Counted from the first letter of the stretch, positions 1 to 9,136 are shown. The stretch: 37,888 nucleotides of DNA from Gammaproteobacteria bacterium (GCA_018672815.1 JABHDX010000154.1:1-37888), one strand, 5' to 3'. Program-made: numbers and translations. Notes: generated by a model from the letters alone, not told the origin.

Positions 1-1213
1 AAATATCGGCATAAATTGCTCGAGCTTCTGTGACATTGGTTAAATCTCTCATAAATGTTCCAGCCACTGCTCCACCAAAAAGGAATAAAGCATCGCCAAA
101 AAGAACAGCATTATCATCATCATAATATGATGCGCCTACAGCCCATTGGATTCCTGGATAATTGGCTCCATCGACTTCACCTGTAAAATTAACCTCAAGA
201 CTGGTTTGCTTATGATTGCTAAGATTTGGAATGGAGTAAGCAGGAACAGGTTGGTCGGAATAATCATTATTGAAACTATGATCCAAATCACGATCAGCAG
301 CAATGATTTCCATTTGGAAATTATCAAAATCCATTGTTGCTTTTACACTCAAGGCCATTAATTCAGTACTGGCCCAAGTATTTTCCAATCCACTCTCAAC
401 TACAAATAAATCATCTCCACAACAAGCACTCAGTTTATTAGAGCCTTGGGCTCCTCCAGTATCATCTTGAGAGTACTCTGCTGAGAATAAAATCTCTGTG
501 CGATCACTAGGAAGATATATTAGTTGTGCTCTGGCACCTCTGGCATCTCTTTTCCACTGGTCTTTATTCAAGGTGACATTCTGTAGAAATCCATCTTCTT
601 GATCAATATAAAAAGTAGTTACCTTAGCAAAGAGATTATCGGTTAATGGAAAATTAAGTTTTCCAGAAGCCTCTATTGTGTTGTATTCACCGTATGCAAT
701 ATCAAACCAGCCTTCTGTTTCCTCAGTAGGCTTCTTGGTGATAATACGAACTGCACCACCCGTTGTACTTCTTCCATACAAAGTACCTTGTGGTCCTTTT
801 AGAACTTCAACGCTCTCAATATCATACAATCTTGAATTGTTAGCAATTTGTCTTGATAAAAAGACGCCATCAACAAAAGTTCCTACTGCCGGATCAAGAG
901 TTGATACGGATTCATCTTGTCCTATACCTCTTATGAAATATGCTGCTGCTTGTGGTAGACCCACATTAGTAACACCAACCATACCCGGTACATTTCTCAC
1001 TAAGTCGATTGTATTTGTAACTGCGAGACGTTCTATATCATCGGATGAAAAGACTTGAATAGAAATTGGTACTTCCTGCAAAGATTCAGATCTTTTTTGG
1101 GCTGTAACAACAATCTCCTCTAGTCCACCCTCATTTTGAGCGTATACATTAGATGTTAAAATTAGTGTTGTAATGAAAATTGAAAATATTGAATATTTGA
1201 TATTTTTCTTCAT
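1..1213 (-). CDS. TonB-dependent receptor, 5' part (cut by left window edge)
   Basis: This gene was read by hand because it runs off the left edge; 404 codons are visible from the ATG at 1213. It encodes an outer-membrane active transporter that takes up a large or scarce substrate using TonB energy. Residues 1-25 form a signal peptide ending in NVYAQ. A TonB-box-like LEEIVVTAQKR follows, then the plug domain (about 35-150) with the family motifs PGMVGV, YFIRGIGQ, VEVLKGPQGTLYGRS and GGAVRIITKKP, then the first barrel strands. The C-terminal barrel lies outside the window. AAAGGGGA upstream of the ATG is a good ribosome site. The VOC gene lies 86 bases upstream on the same strand, so co-transcription is possible. 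The substrate is unknown. Confidence 0.93.
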   Translation of the reverse strand, partial: MKKNIKYSIFSIFITTLILTSNVYAQNEGGLEEIVVTAQKRSESLQEVPISIQVFSSDDIERLAVTNTIDLVRNVPGMVGVTNVGLPQAAAYFIRGIGQDESVSTLDPAVGTFVDGVFLSRQIANNSRLYDIESVEVLKGPQGTLYGRSTTGGAVRIITKKPTEETEGWFDIAYGEYNTIEASGKLNFPLTDNLFAKVTTFYIDQEDGFLQNVTLNKDQWKRDARGARAQLIYLPSDRTEILFSAEYSQDDTGGAQGSNKLSACCGDDLFVVESGLENTWASTELMALSVKATMDFDNFQMEIIAADRDLDHSFNNDYSDQPVPAYSIPNLSNHKQTSLEVNFTGEVDGANYPGIQWAVGASYYDDDNAVLFGDALFLFGGAVAGTFMRDLTNVTEARAIYADI

Positions 1214-1299
1214 TTCTAAGTTCCCCTTTTATTAGGTTTAAGTTGTGTAAGTAGTTAAATTCTACATCAGAAAGGATAAATTGTATAAAACTAAAACAC

Positions 1300-2184
1300 T
1301 CAATCAGAAATAAGTTCTATTAGTTCATTACCCAATCCTCGCTTAATTAGACATTGAGACTGCTCTAGATTGGGTAATTGAGTGTTATAACCATTAAAAA
1401 TTTTTTTCTTGTCATATAACTTAAAAGACACTATTGATATACCAGGTGATAAATAGCCCTTCATAGTGGATCTTTTTGAAGCTTCTTTTGGCATTTCATC
1501 CAATTCAATCAAGCATTGATCTTTGATTGCAATTGCAGCAGCATTATATTTTGTTTCCTCAGGTAAATTAAATGCCTTTGATATGGAGCGAATTCTAGAC
1601 TCCATAATTGGTGATTTTCTTAAATTGAATTCTCTTGCATAATATTCCTGCATAGAATCTATTGACTTGCCTGCTAATATTACAATGAATGTCTGATCAA
1701 CAGAGCATCTGGGAGTGGGACTATCGAATTCTTTAATCTTTCTCTTAAATTGAGTGAGGTATAGTATTTCTTGGGCAGGGCCTATCACTTGCATTGCTCT
1801 TATATCACTTGTGAATGATAGATCTGCTGGCGATCCAATAATCTCAAATGAAGATTCTTGAATAATTTCTTCCAATGCATCGACATCTTCTACAATTACT
1901 TCAGCAGCATTCCAACCATAGGTTGTAAATGGAATATAATTCGATTGCTTTGGTTGCAGTATAAAACGAAATGAAAAATCATCTGACTTTTCTGGCTGCA
2001 TAATTATATATGGAGCATCAATTAATTTTTCAGCTCCCCAGTTATGAGCTTCATCATGAGAAATAAAACCCGATTTTACAGAACGATACCCCAAATATTT
2101 AGCATAAGTGTGCTCCATAATATCTAGATCAGATGCTCCAACCGTGATCGCTAATATTCTTCCTATATCCATTTTAAATCTCAT
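1300..2184 (-). CDS. VOC (glyoxalase-fold) family protein, two modules
   Basis: This 294-residue protein is built from two vicinal-oxygen-chelate-like halves (about 6-145 and 155-294). It is clearly paralogous to the product at 25797-26684: both share YGWN or HGWN near residue 90, RAMQV-GP, YLT, an IELDE segment and a final ELIE. The His expected at the start of each VOC half in metal-dependent members is missing (ILAITVG and FIVILAG instead), so metal catalysis is uncertain. The start could be the ATG at 2184 or at 2172; a GAG element sits seven bases before the second. The gene is divergent from the HMG-CoA-lyase-like gene with a 77-base gap. The family is confident at fold level, but reaction and substrate are unknown. 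Confidence 0.8.
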   Translation of the reverse strand: MRFKMDIGRILAITVGASDLDIMEHTYAKYLGYRSVKSGFISHDEAHNWGAEKLIDAPYIIMQPEKSDDFSFRFILQPKQSNYIPFTTYGWNAAEVIVEDVDALEEIIQESSFEIIGSPADLSFTSDIRAMQVIGPAQEILYLTQFKRKIKEFDSPTPRCSVDQTFIVILAGKSIDSMQEYYAREFNLRKSPIMESRIRSISKAFNLPEETKYNAAAIAIKDQCLIELDEMPKEASKRSTMKGYLSPGISIVSFKLYDKKKIFNGYNTQLPNLEQSQCLIKRGLGNELIELISD

Positions 2185-2261
2185 TTCTAAAAAATAGAGA
2201 ATATCACAATATTTGTATACACTTGCATATCAAATATTAAATCTTTTAAAGGAGAGTTTTT

Positions 2262-3176
2262 GTGAAAAAAGTTTCACTACTTGAAGTAGGACCCAGAGAC
2301 GGCTTGCAAAGTGAGCCAACAATACTTTCAACTGATGTTAAAAGAGATTTTATAATTAAAACAATGGATGCTGGGATTAAGCAAATTGAAGTCACCAGCT
2401 TTGTACATCCAAAAAAAGTACCTCAAATGGCTGATGCTGAAAAATTAGTAGAAAGCCTCCCGGAACGTGATGATGTTTCCTATATTGGTTTAATTATGAA
2501 TCAACGAGGTTTTGAAAGAGCTAGAGATTGCGGAATTGATGAAGTAGGTATGGTTATAGTAAGTACTGATACCTATAACATGAAAAATCAAAATGTAGTC
2601 ACTCAAGAATCCATTGATAACTGGCTTAGAATTGCATCGGATGCAAAATCAGCAGGTATTAGAACCAATGTCATTATTGCATGCTCATTTGGTTGCCCTT
2701 ATGAAGGAGAGGTTGATCCTGAAATGATTGCGTCAATTGCAGAAAAAGTACTTCAAGGTGAGCCAAATATCTTAGGATTAGCAGATTCAGTTGGTGTTGC
2801 TGTTCCTAACCAAGTAAAGAAAACATTTTCATTAATTAAAGAGCTAGCACCAACAATACCTCTAAGAACACATTTGCATAATACTAGAAACACAGGTCTA
2901 GCTAATGCAGCAGCAGCTATTGAAGCTGGTGTCAGCATAATTGATGCTTCAACAGGCGGTATAGGTGGCTGTCCTTTTGCACCTAAAGCAACAGGTAATA
3001 TCCCCATGGATGACTTGCTTTATATGCTAGATAGATCTGGTATTAAGTCAGGTGTAGACTTGAAAAAAATTGTTCAGACCTCAGAATGGTTGGAAAATAA
3101 ATTAGAACATTCGGTACCGGCTATGGTGCCTAAGGCTGGAATTTTTCCAGAAAATGCTGAAATAAATTTTCAATAA
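2262..3176 (+). CDS. Hydroxymethylglutaryl-CoA lyase family protein
   Basis: This is a TIM-barrel enzyme of the HMGL-like family, which cleaves 3-hydroxy-3-methylglutaryl-CoA into acetoacetate and acetyl-CoA. The catalytic set is complete: GPRDGLQ gives R12 and D13, HLHNT gives the metal ligands H204 and H206, and GGIGGCPFAP gives catalytic C237, followed by the ATGN loop. Length (304) is normal. Translation starts at GTG 2262, chosen because AAAGGAGAG lies just upstream and the next residues match the family N-terminus. No leucine-catabolism partners are nearby. Instead it leads into hyuA and hyuB, so a related acyl-CoA substrate is quite possible. Family is sure; exact substrate is inferred. 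Confidence 0.88.
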   Translation: MKKVSLLEVGPRDGLQSEPTILSTDVKRDFIIKTMDAGIKQIEVTSFVHPKKVPQMADAEKLVESLPERDDVSYIGLIMNQRGFERARDCGIDEVGMVIVSTDTYNMKNQNVVTQESIDNWLRIASDAKSAGIRTNVIIACSFGCPYEGEVDPEMIASIAEKVLQGEPNILGLADSVGVAVPNQVKKTFSLIKELAPTIPLRTHLHNTRNTGLANAAAAIEAGVSIIDASTGGIGGCPFAPKATGNIPMDDLLYMLDRSGIKSGVDLKKIVQTSEWLENKLEHSVPAMVPKAGIFPENAEINFQ

Positions 3177-3290
3177 AAGTATCATTATTGTTCTGAACTT
3201 GAAGATGAGATTAAATTTGTTTCAGAAAGAGTTAAAAACCAATAGAGAAAAAAATTCTTTAGAGCGAATAAATAAAATTTAGGAGAAAAA

Positions 3291-5363
3291 ATGAGCTATC
3301 GACTAGGTGTTGATGTAGGAGGAACTTTCACTGACCTTCTTTTAGTCAACGAAAAAACAGGAGAACTACACACAGCCAAAGTTCCGAGTACACCTGATGA
3401 TTCTTCAAGAGGTGTCTTCAATGGAATTCATAGAGTTTGCAAAAATGCAGATATTCAACCTGGTGAAATTACTTCAGTAATGCATGGAACGACAGTTGCA
3501 ACCAATACTATATTGACTGGCACTGGCGCTAAAGTTGGCTTAATTACAACAAAAGGTTACCGACAAGTACTTCAGATTGCAAGATCCTTTGTGCCAGGTG
3601 GCTTAGGTGGTTGGGTAATTTACAATAAGAGTGATCCAATAGCACCGTTAGCCTTAACTATTGAAGCTGATGAAAGAATGTCATCAAAAGGAGAAGTTAT
3701 ATCAAGTTTAAAAGTAGGGAAACTTGCTAAGGATATTAAAGAATTATCTAAAAAAGGAATCGAGGCGGTTACAGTTTCATTAATCAACTCTTTTGCAAAT
3801 GATAAGCATGAAAAAGAAATTAGAGCACAAATAAAAAAGAAAAAGTTGCTGCCTAAAATTCCTGTATCTCTATCATCAGAAGTAGTTCCAGAAATGCAAG
3901 AATACGAAAGAACGATTACGACAGTAGCTAACTCATATGTCAGACCAAAAGTAGCTGAATATGTCAAAAACCTTCAAAACGGTTTGAAGAAAATGAGAAA
4001 GGACATCAAACTTCAAATTCTTCGTTCAGATGGAGGATTGGCATCAGCAAAAGCATCTTCAGATTCCCCTGTTAGTTTGCTAATGAGTGGTCCAGCAGGC
4101 GGTGTCTCGGGTGCTATATGGATAGCAAAACAAGCAGGTTATGAGAATCTTCTGACTTTTGATATGGGTGGAACATCTACTGATGTATCACTAGTAAAAG
4201 ATGGTAAAGCAGAGCAAAGTAGAGAAACATCAGTGGGTGATGTTACTGTTCGCGCCTCATCTGTCGATGTTAGAACAGTGGGAGCAGGTGGAGGCTCGAT
4301 CGCTCATGTACCTGAATTGACGGGTGCGCTAAGAGTAGGGCCACAAAGTGCAGGAGCAGAACCTGGTCCAGCAGCGTACAATAAAGGTGGAACTGAACCA
4401 ACTGTAACGGATGCAAATGTAGTATTAGGCTATATGCCATCAGGTGTAGAATTGGGTGGAGACTCAGAATGGAAGATTAGAAAAGATCTAGCTCAAGAAT
4501 CAGTAAAATCTGTAGCAAAAGCTTTAGGATTATCTATTAATAAGGCAGCTGCGGGAATTATAGATATTGTTAATGAGAATATGTATGGTGCACTCCGTTT
4601 GGTCTCTGTTGAGAAAGGATATGATCCTCGAGAATTTGCTTTAATAGGTTTTGGAGGAGCAGGCCCATTACATGCTAACGCTTTAGGTAAGCTCATTAAT
4701 TCATGGCCAGTAATTATACCTCCAGGCCCAGGTGTATTATGTGCTTATGGGGATGTGACAACTAATATTCAAGATGAATCATCAATGTCATTTATAAGAA
4801 AATTTAAAGACACTACTAAAGAAGAAGTCGTGAATATTTTCACTAATCTAGAAAAGAAAGCATCTAAGTCATTAGATGCAGAGAACTCTCCTAAGAAAAA
4901 TCGAACTACATCTTTTCAAGTTGATATCAGATATCACGGTCAAGGTCTAACTATCACAGTTGACTTTGATCTATCTGATCTTAAAAAGAAAGGACTTAAT
5001 GCAATTGGTGATAAGTTTGATGAACAACATGAACAACTTTTTACATTTTCTTTGGACGCTGAAAAAGAATTAGTAAATCTTAGAGCTGTAGTGAAAGACA
5101 AAGCCTTGAGCATAAAAGCACCATCAGTTGGTAGAGGTTCAAAAGAACCTACTAAGAAATCAATCATTGATGATAATGCAACTGTTTTTATGGAAGGTAA
5201 AAATCAAATAGCCAAAATTTACAGACGTTCACTATTAAAACAAGGCAATGTTGTAAAAGGTCCGGCAATTGTGACTGAGATGGACTCAACGACACTAATT
5301 TTATCAGGCCATAATGGTCAAATTGATAAATTTGGCAACATTCTAATTAATCCAGACGCTTAA
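3291..5363 (+). CDS. hyuA: Hydantoinase/oxoprolinase family protein, HyuA-type subunit
   Basis: This 690-residue protein has the ASKHA-fold architecture of N-methylhydantoinase A, 5-oxoprolinase and the ATP-binding acetone-carboxylase subunit. Visible motifs are GVDVGGTFTD (6-15), HGTTVATN (65-72), DMGGTSTDVSL from D291, GAGGGSIA from about 331, then GPQSAGAEPGPAAY, and IGFGGAGPLHA in the C-terminal half. The ATG at 3291 follows TTAGGAGAAAAA. The hyuB partner starts 11 bases after the stop, so the two subunits are almost surely co-translated. Members hydrolyse ATP to open a cyclic amide or to carboxylate a ketone. The sequence does not tell which applies here, and the HMGL-like neighbour leaves room for either. 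Confidence 0.93.
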   Translation: MSYRLGVDVGGTFTDLLLVNEKTGELHTAKVPSTPDDSSRGVFNGIHRVCKNADIQPGEITSVMHGTTVATNTILTGTGAKVGLITTKGYRQVLQIARSFVPGGLGGWVIYNKSDPIAPLALTIEADERMSSKGEVISSLKVGKLAKDIKELSKKGIEAVTVSLINSFANDKHEKEIRAQIKKKKLLPKIPVSLSSEVVPEMQEYERTITTVANSYVRPKVAEYVKNLQNGLKKMRKDIKLQILRSDGGLASAKASSDSPVSLLMSGPAGGVSGAIWIAKQAGYENLLTFDMGGTSTDVSLVKDGKAEQSRETSVGDVTVRASSVDVRTVGAGGGSIAHVPELTGALRVGPQSAGAEPGPAAYNKGGTEPTVTDANVVLGYMPSGVELGGDSEWKIRKDLAQESVKSVAKALGLSINKAAAGIIDIVNENMYGALRLVSVEKGYDPREFALIGFGGAGPLHANALGKLINSWPVIIPPGPGVLCAYGDVTTNIQDESSMSFIRKFKDTTKEEVVNIFTNLEKKASKSLDAENSPKKNRTTSFQVDIRYHGQGLTITVDFDLSDLKKKGLNAIGDKFDEQHEQLFTFSLDAEKELVNLRAVVKDKALSIKAPSVGRGSKEPTKKSIIDDNATVFMEGKNQIAKIYRRSLLKQGNVVKGPAIVTEMDSTTLILSGHNGQIDKFGNILINPDA

Positions 5364-5374
5364 GGGAGCATGAA

Positions 5375-7258
5375 ATGACAGCAAAATTAATTCAAACAAA
5401 TAATAAACCATTTAAAAAAGTTAAAATTGATCCTATTACACTTGATGTGATAGAAAATGCTATGTTCTCAGCTAGATGGGAAATGGATGCAGTATTATTT
5501 AGAACTGCTATGTCACCAGGAATAAGAGAACAAGGTGATGAATTTCCAATGATTGCAAACCTAGAAGGAAAAATGGTTGTAGGACAATTTGGTAGCTTCA
5601 TTCATGGCTTTAAAGAAGCTTTCGAAGGTACTATCGAAGAAGGAGATATGTTCCTCACTAGTGATCCTTATTCTTGTAATGGTGCAGTAAGTCATAATAA
5701 TGATTGGCTGCTTCTTAGACCTATTTTCAAAGATGGAAGACTGATCAGTTATGCAGCTATGTTTGGCCATATGACTGATGTGGGTGGAAAAGTACCAGGA
5801 AGCTTGCCAACAGATGCAACCGAAATTTTTGAAGAAGGGATTAGAATTCCACCGACAAAAATTTTCAAAAAAGATGTTCTTCAAGAAGATATGCTTGAGC
5901 TAATTTTACATAACTGTAGATTGCCTCAATGGAATAGAAGTGATTTTAATGCGATTGTAGCATCCATCAGAACAGCAGAAAAAAGAGTTATTGAGGCTGC
6001 TGAGCGATTTGGTGACAACGTCTACTATTCAGCATTAGAAGAACTTTTGGATCGAAATAAAAAGGCTATGGCAAAGTTAATCAAAACGACTGTGCCTACA
6101 GAAAAACAATATTTTGAAGACTATATTTGTGATGATGGTCTAGAAATGGGTCCTTATAAAATTAAATGCGCCATGTGGAGAAAAGGCGATAAAGTTATTT
6201 TTGATTTTGAAGGCACGGACCCACAATCAACTAGTTCAATTAACTTCTTCTTAAACGAAGAAATGTTCAAAATGTTTTGTGGTGTTTATATGATAATGGT
6301 GTTTGATCCTGCAATTATGTTTAATGATGGTTTCTATGATCTGATGGAAGTTAGAATTCCAGATGGAAGCATATTAAAACCAAAATATCCTGCAGCTCTT
6401 TCATGTAGAACTCATGCATTGGGACGAATATTTGATGTCTTAGGCGGATTACTAGGACAGGGTGCTCCAGATTTTCTCTGTGCAGCAGGTTTTTCAGACA
6501 GTCCGCATTTAATGTATTCTGGTTATGATAAACATGGTGAATGGTATCAGCTCTATATGATTGGTTTTGGAGGTGTTCCTGGAAAACCAATGGGAGATGG
6601 TCCTGATGGTCACTCTCTATGGCCCAGCTTCACGAATGTTCCTAATGAATTCCTTGAAAGTTATTTCCCCTTAGTAATAGAGGAATACTATACCGTTCCT
6701 GATTCAGGAGGCGCTGGATTCCATCGTGGTGGAAATGCCCTAGCAACTACTTATAAGTTTCTAGAACCAGGTAATGTATCCATTCATGATGATAGATGGC
6801 TCACATACCCTTGGGGAGTTAACGGTGGTCACCCAGGTGCTCGAAGCACTAAAACGTTGGTAAGAAAAAATGGTGATACTGAAATCCTTCCCTCTAAGTG
6901 TGACCGATTACAAGTCTATGAAGGCGATACACTTTACCATGTCACCTGGGGTGGTGGAGGATGGGGAGATCCTTTCACAAGACCAGCTGAAAGAGTTGCC
7001 TTTGATGTGGAAGCGGGATTACTCACAAGAGAAGGTGCTAAGAAGAATTATGGTGTCATTGTAAAGTCAGATTATTCTGTCAGCAAAGCAGCCACAACCA
7101 AACTACGAGAAAAGCTGTCTAAAGAAAGAGGCAAAACTAAGTTGTTTGATAAAGGCTTTGAAAGCATAGCTGAACTGAAGAAACGCTGTAAGGAAGAAAC
7201 AGGCTTGGATGCTCCAAGTGACCCAGTATTTCAAACTTGGGTAAAAGCCGCTTCCTAA
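5375..7258 (+). CDS. hyuB: Hydantoinase B/oxoprolinase family protein, HyuB-type subunit
   Basis: This is the partner subunit of the preceding gene. The family pattern is clear: DPITLDVIENA near the N-terminus, TAMSPGIREQGDEFPM, GDMFLTSDPY, and the C-terminal GGGGWGDPFTRPAERVAFDV. At 627 residues it is longer than many family members; the last 60 or so residues form a charged tail after the usual YGVIV ending. In many relatives the DPY motif is followed by GGTHLPD; here it reads SCNGAVSHNND, so the metal or substrate site may differ. GGGAG precedes the ATG. A strong hairpin terminator follows the stop, so the HMGL-hyuA-hyuB transcript probably ends there. Confidence 0.93.
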   Translation: MTAKLIQTNNKPFKKVKIDPITLDVIENAMFSARWEMDAVLFRTAMSPGIREQGDEFPMIANLEGKMVVGQFGSFIHGFKEAFEGTIEEGDMFLTSDPYSCNGAVSHNNDWLLLRPIFKDGRLISYAAMFGHMTDVGGKVPGSLPTDATEIFEEGIRIPPTKIFKKDVLQEDMLELILHNCRLPQWNRSDFNAIVASIRTAEKRVIEAAERFGDNVYYSALEELLDRNKKAMAKLIKTTVPTEKQYFEDYICDDGLEMGPYKIKCAMWRKGDKVIFDFEGTDPQSTSSINFFLNEEMFKMFCGVYMIMVFDPAIMFNDGFYDLMEVRIPDGSILKPKYPAALSCRTHALGRIFDVLGGLLGQGAPDFLCAAGFSDSPHLMYSGYDKHGEWYQLYMIGFGGVPGKPMGDGPDGHSLWPSFTNVPNEFLESYFPLVIEEYYTVPDSGGAGFHRGGNALATTYKFLEPGNVSIHDDRWLTYPWGVNGGHPGARSTKTLVRKNGDTEILPSKCDRLQVYEGDTLYHVTWGGGGWGDPFTRPAERVAFDVEAGLLTREGAKKNYGVIVKSDYSVSKAATTKLREKLSKERGKTKLFDKGFESIAELKKRCKEETGLDAPSDPVFQTWVKAAS

Positions 7259-7275
7259 TATAAGGGCAAAGTATT

Positions 7276-7309
7276 AAAAGGCATAGCTCTAAGAGCTATG
7301 CCTTTTTTT
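7276..7309 (+). terminator. Rho-independent terminator after hyuB
   Basis: A 10-bp stem (AGGCATAGCT against AGCTATGCCT, small CTAAG loop) is preceded by A residues and followed by seven T. It ends the + strand hyuAB transcript. The right arm and T tract overlap the last codons of the convergent MscS gene, and the A tract on the left would provide a T tract for the minus strand as well, so it may act in both directions. Confidence 0.9.
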
Positions 7310-8123
7310 CATGAATATGAATATCAGTCTGTGGATATGGAATAGAAATTCCTTCTCTATCGAATGTATTCTTTATTTCTTCTAATAAGGAATACTTTAC
7401 AGGAAGATATTCTGAAGAATTAACCCAAGGCCTAACAATAAAGTTTACACTGCTGTCAGCTAACTCAGAAACAGCTATTTGAGGTTTTGGCTCAGGTAAT
7501 ATTCGCTTTTCATTATCCAATATAGTTTTGAGAACTTCCTTTACCTTTTTCAAATCATCCTCATAACTACAACTTGCAATAATATCTATCCGTCGAGTTG
7601 ATTGTCCTGAATAATTTGTAATACTTCCATCCATTATTGAACCATTGGGAACAACAATAGACTTATTATCTGGTGTTCTCAAAACCGTGGAGAAAATTTG
7701 TATATCTTTAACTGTGCCAGCATTTGATCCGGCCTCTATATAATCTCCTACTTTATAAGGCCTAAAGATAACTATAAGAATGCCAGCTGCAAAATTAGAC
7801 AAAGAACCTTGTAAAGCTAAGCCGATTGCTAATCCAGCTGCACCTAATAGGGCAATAATTGAGGTGGTTTCTACACCTAATTGATTGATAGCAGCAATAA
7901 ATATAATTACTGAAAAAATAGTATTCAGTAAATTAGCTATAAAAATTCTAACAGTTTCTTCGGTTTTAGATTTTTCGAGAGCTACTTTAATAACCTTAAG
8001 TAATATTTTAACTAATTGCCTACCAACGATAATTACAATTAATGCTGTTAATAGTTTAAGTCCAAAATTACCAGCAATATCTATTGCATAGCTCATTATT
8101 TCTTGAGGAAGTTCTTTGCTCAT
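7296..8123 (-). CDS. MscS-family small-conductance mechanosensitive channel
   Basis: This inner-membrane channel releases solutes on hypo-osmotic shock. The 275-residue protein has three N-terminal membrane segments (about 15-35, 60-80, 85-110). The third is the pore helix with the Ala/Gly-rich pattern LLGAAGLAIGLALQGSLSNFAAGI, shown here by its ends LLGAAGLAIG and LSNFAAG. The beta domain follows, with FRPYKVGDYIE and VPNGSIMDGSITNYS, then the cytoplasmic mixed domain. I prefer the ATG at 8123 because GGAAAGG lies just upstream; an in-frame GTG at 8135 would add four residues. It converges with hyuB, and its last codons form part of the terminator stem. Confidence 0.93.
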   Translation of the reverse strand: MSKELPQEIMSYAIDIAGNFGLKLLTALIVIIVGRQLVKILLKVIKVALEKSKTEETVRIFIANLLNTIFSVIIFIAAINQLGVETTSIIALLGAAGLAIGLALQGSLSNFAAGILIVIFRPYKVGDYIEAGSNAGTVKDIQIFSTVLRTPDNKSIVVPNGSIMDGSITNYSGQSTRRIDIIASCSYEDDLKKVKEVLKTILDNEKRILPEPKPQIAVSELADSSVNFIVRPWVNSSEYLPVKYSLLEEIKNTFDREGISIPYPQTDIHIHEKKA

Positions 8124-8261
8124 ATGCCTTTCCACTTTTATAAAATTATGATCTGTATACTATCATTTAAGAAATATGAAATAGAATAAAATTATAATCA
8201 TTTTTTAAATATGTAAACAAATTTAGTAAAGTATTAGTATTGAAATTAGGAGATTAGAATC

Positions 8262-8546
8262 ATGCAAGCCCCAATTAATAGAAGTTTTTTCGCTATAATC
8301 ACAGTTCTATTACTAACGTCTGTTTTTTTAATTAGCCCAGCACAACTCCCAGTCATTATATTTAAAGCAAGCTTGGTAACGCTTGCAGCTATTCTTGGTT
8401 ATTGGATTGATTATCTTTTATTCCCTCATATGCGGCCTGGTATCAATGATGGAAAAGACCAAGAACCAATAATAAGATCATCTATTGCCATTCGAAGAGC
8501 ATTAATTATACTTGCAACAATTCTTGGTATGTCACTTGCTTTATGA
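8262..8546 (+). CDS. Small membrane protein resembling a phage holin
   Basis: This 94-residue protein has two hydrophobic N-terminal segments (about 9-26 and 30-47), a YWIDYLLFPHMRP stretch, a short charged region and a final hydrophobic helix (about 78-94). The WID-x2-LFP pattern followed by Arg-Pro is common in small putative holins of proteobacterial phages. AGGAG precedes the ATG. Its stop overlaps the start of the lytic transglycosylase gene (ATGA), the arrangement typical of a holin/endolysin pair. The holin call rests on size, topology, motif and neighbour, so it is moderate. Confidence 0.6.
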   Translation: MQAPINRSFFAIITVLLLTSVFLISPAQLPVIIFKASLVTLAAILGYWIDYLLFPHMRPGINDGKDQEPIIRSSIAIRRALIILATILGMSLAL

Positions 8547-9136
8547 AAAAAATCATCTTCATGATTATTTTTATACTAGTACCCATAACAATAGCAACAC
8601 CCGAACCAAGAAAAAGCCTCAAATATAAAAGAGATTTAATTCGTTACTCAAGAATTACCTGGGGTATGAATGCGCCAGTTGCATTGTTTGCTTCGCAAAT
8701 ACAGCAAGAAAGCTCCTGGGATTACCTTGCAAAGAGTCCTTATGCTGATGGTTTAACACAGTTCACACCGTCAACTGCAAGTTGGCTGAAAGAAATTTAT
8801 CCTGAACTCTCCAATGGTAATGTTTACAACCCAATATGGGCAATACATGCAATGCTACTCTATGATCAATGGCTTGATAAAGAAATTAAAGCGAAAGATG
8901 AATGCAATCAATGGGCAATGATACTTAGTTCATATAATGGGGGATTAACTTGGTTAAAAAAAGATATATCACTAACATCGTCAATGGGTAAAAATCCAAA
9001 GATATGGTGGGACAATGTAGAGCATTATAGCTCAAGAGCTAATTGGGCAATGAAGGAGAATAGAAGTTATTCAAAAAAAATACTACTTAATCATCAACCC
9101 ATTTACTCCAGTTGGGGGAGGGCAGTAACTTGCTAG
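8543..9136 (+). CDS. Lytic transglycosylase (SLT-like), possible endolysin
   Basis: This 197-residue protein would cleave peptidoglycan. A signal or signal-anchor sequence covers residues 1-18. The SLT-like domain shows QQESSW with catalytic candidate E56, ADGLTQFTP (68-76) in the place of the usual GLMQ motif, and SSYNGG near 128-133. Translation overlaps the holin-like gene by four bases, so the two are coupled. No capsid, tail, terminase, integrase or spanin gene is near, so this is a stand-alone lysis module rather than an intact prophage. A housekeeping muramidase role remains possible. Confidence 0.75.
   Translation: MKKIIFMIIFILVPITIATPEPRKSLKYKRDLIRYSRITWGMNAPVALFASQIQQESSWDYLAKSPYADGLTQFTPSTASWLKEIYPELSNGNVYNPIWAIHAMLLYDQWLDKEIKAKDECNQWAMILSSYNGGLTWLKKDISLTSSMGKNPKIWWDNVEHYSSRANWAMKENRSYSKKILLNHQPIYSSWGRAVTC

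Noticed and set aside
678..1058. 126-codon + strand reading frame.
   Set aside because: It is the antisense of the TBDR plug domain and has no independent support.
2214..2221. TGTATACA palindrome between the VOC and HMGL genes, with a GTATAC core also at 8155-8160, as GntR-type operators.
   Set aside because: At this base composition about one such 8-mer is expected by chance in the window, and no GntR gene is present.
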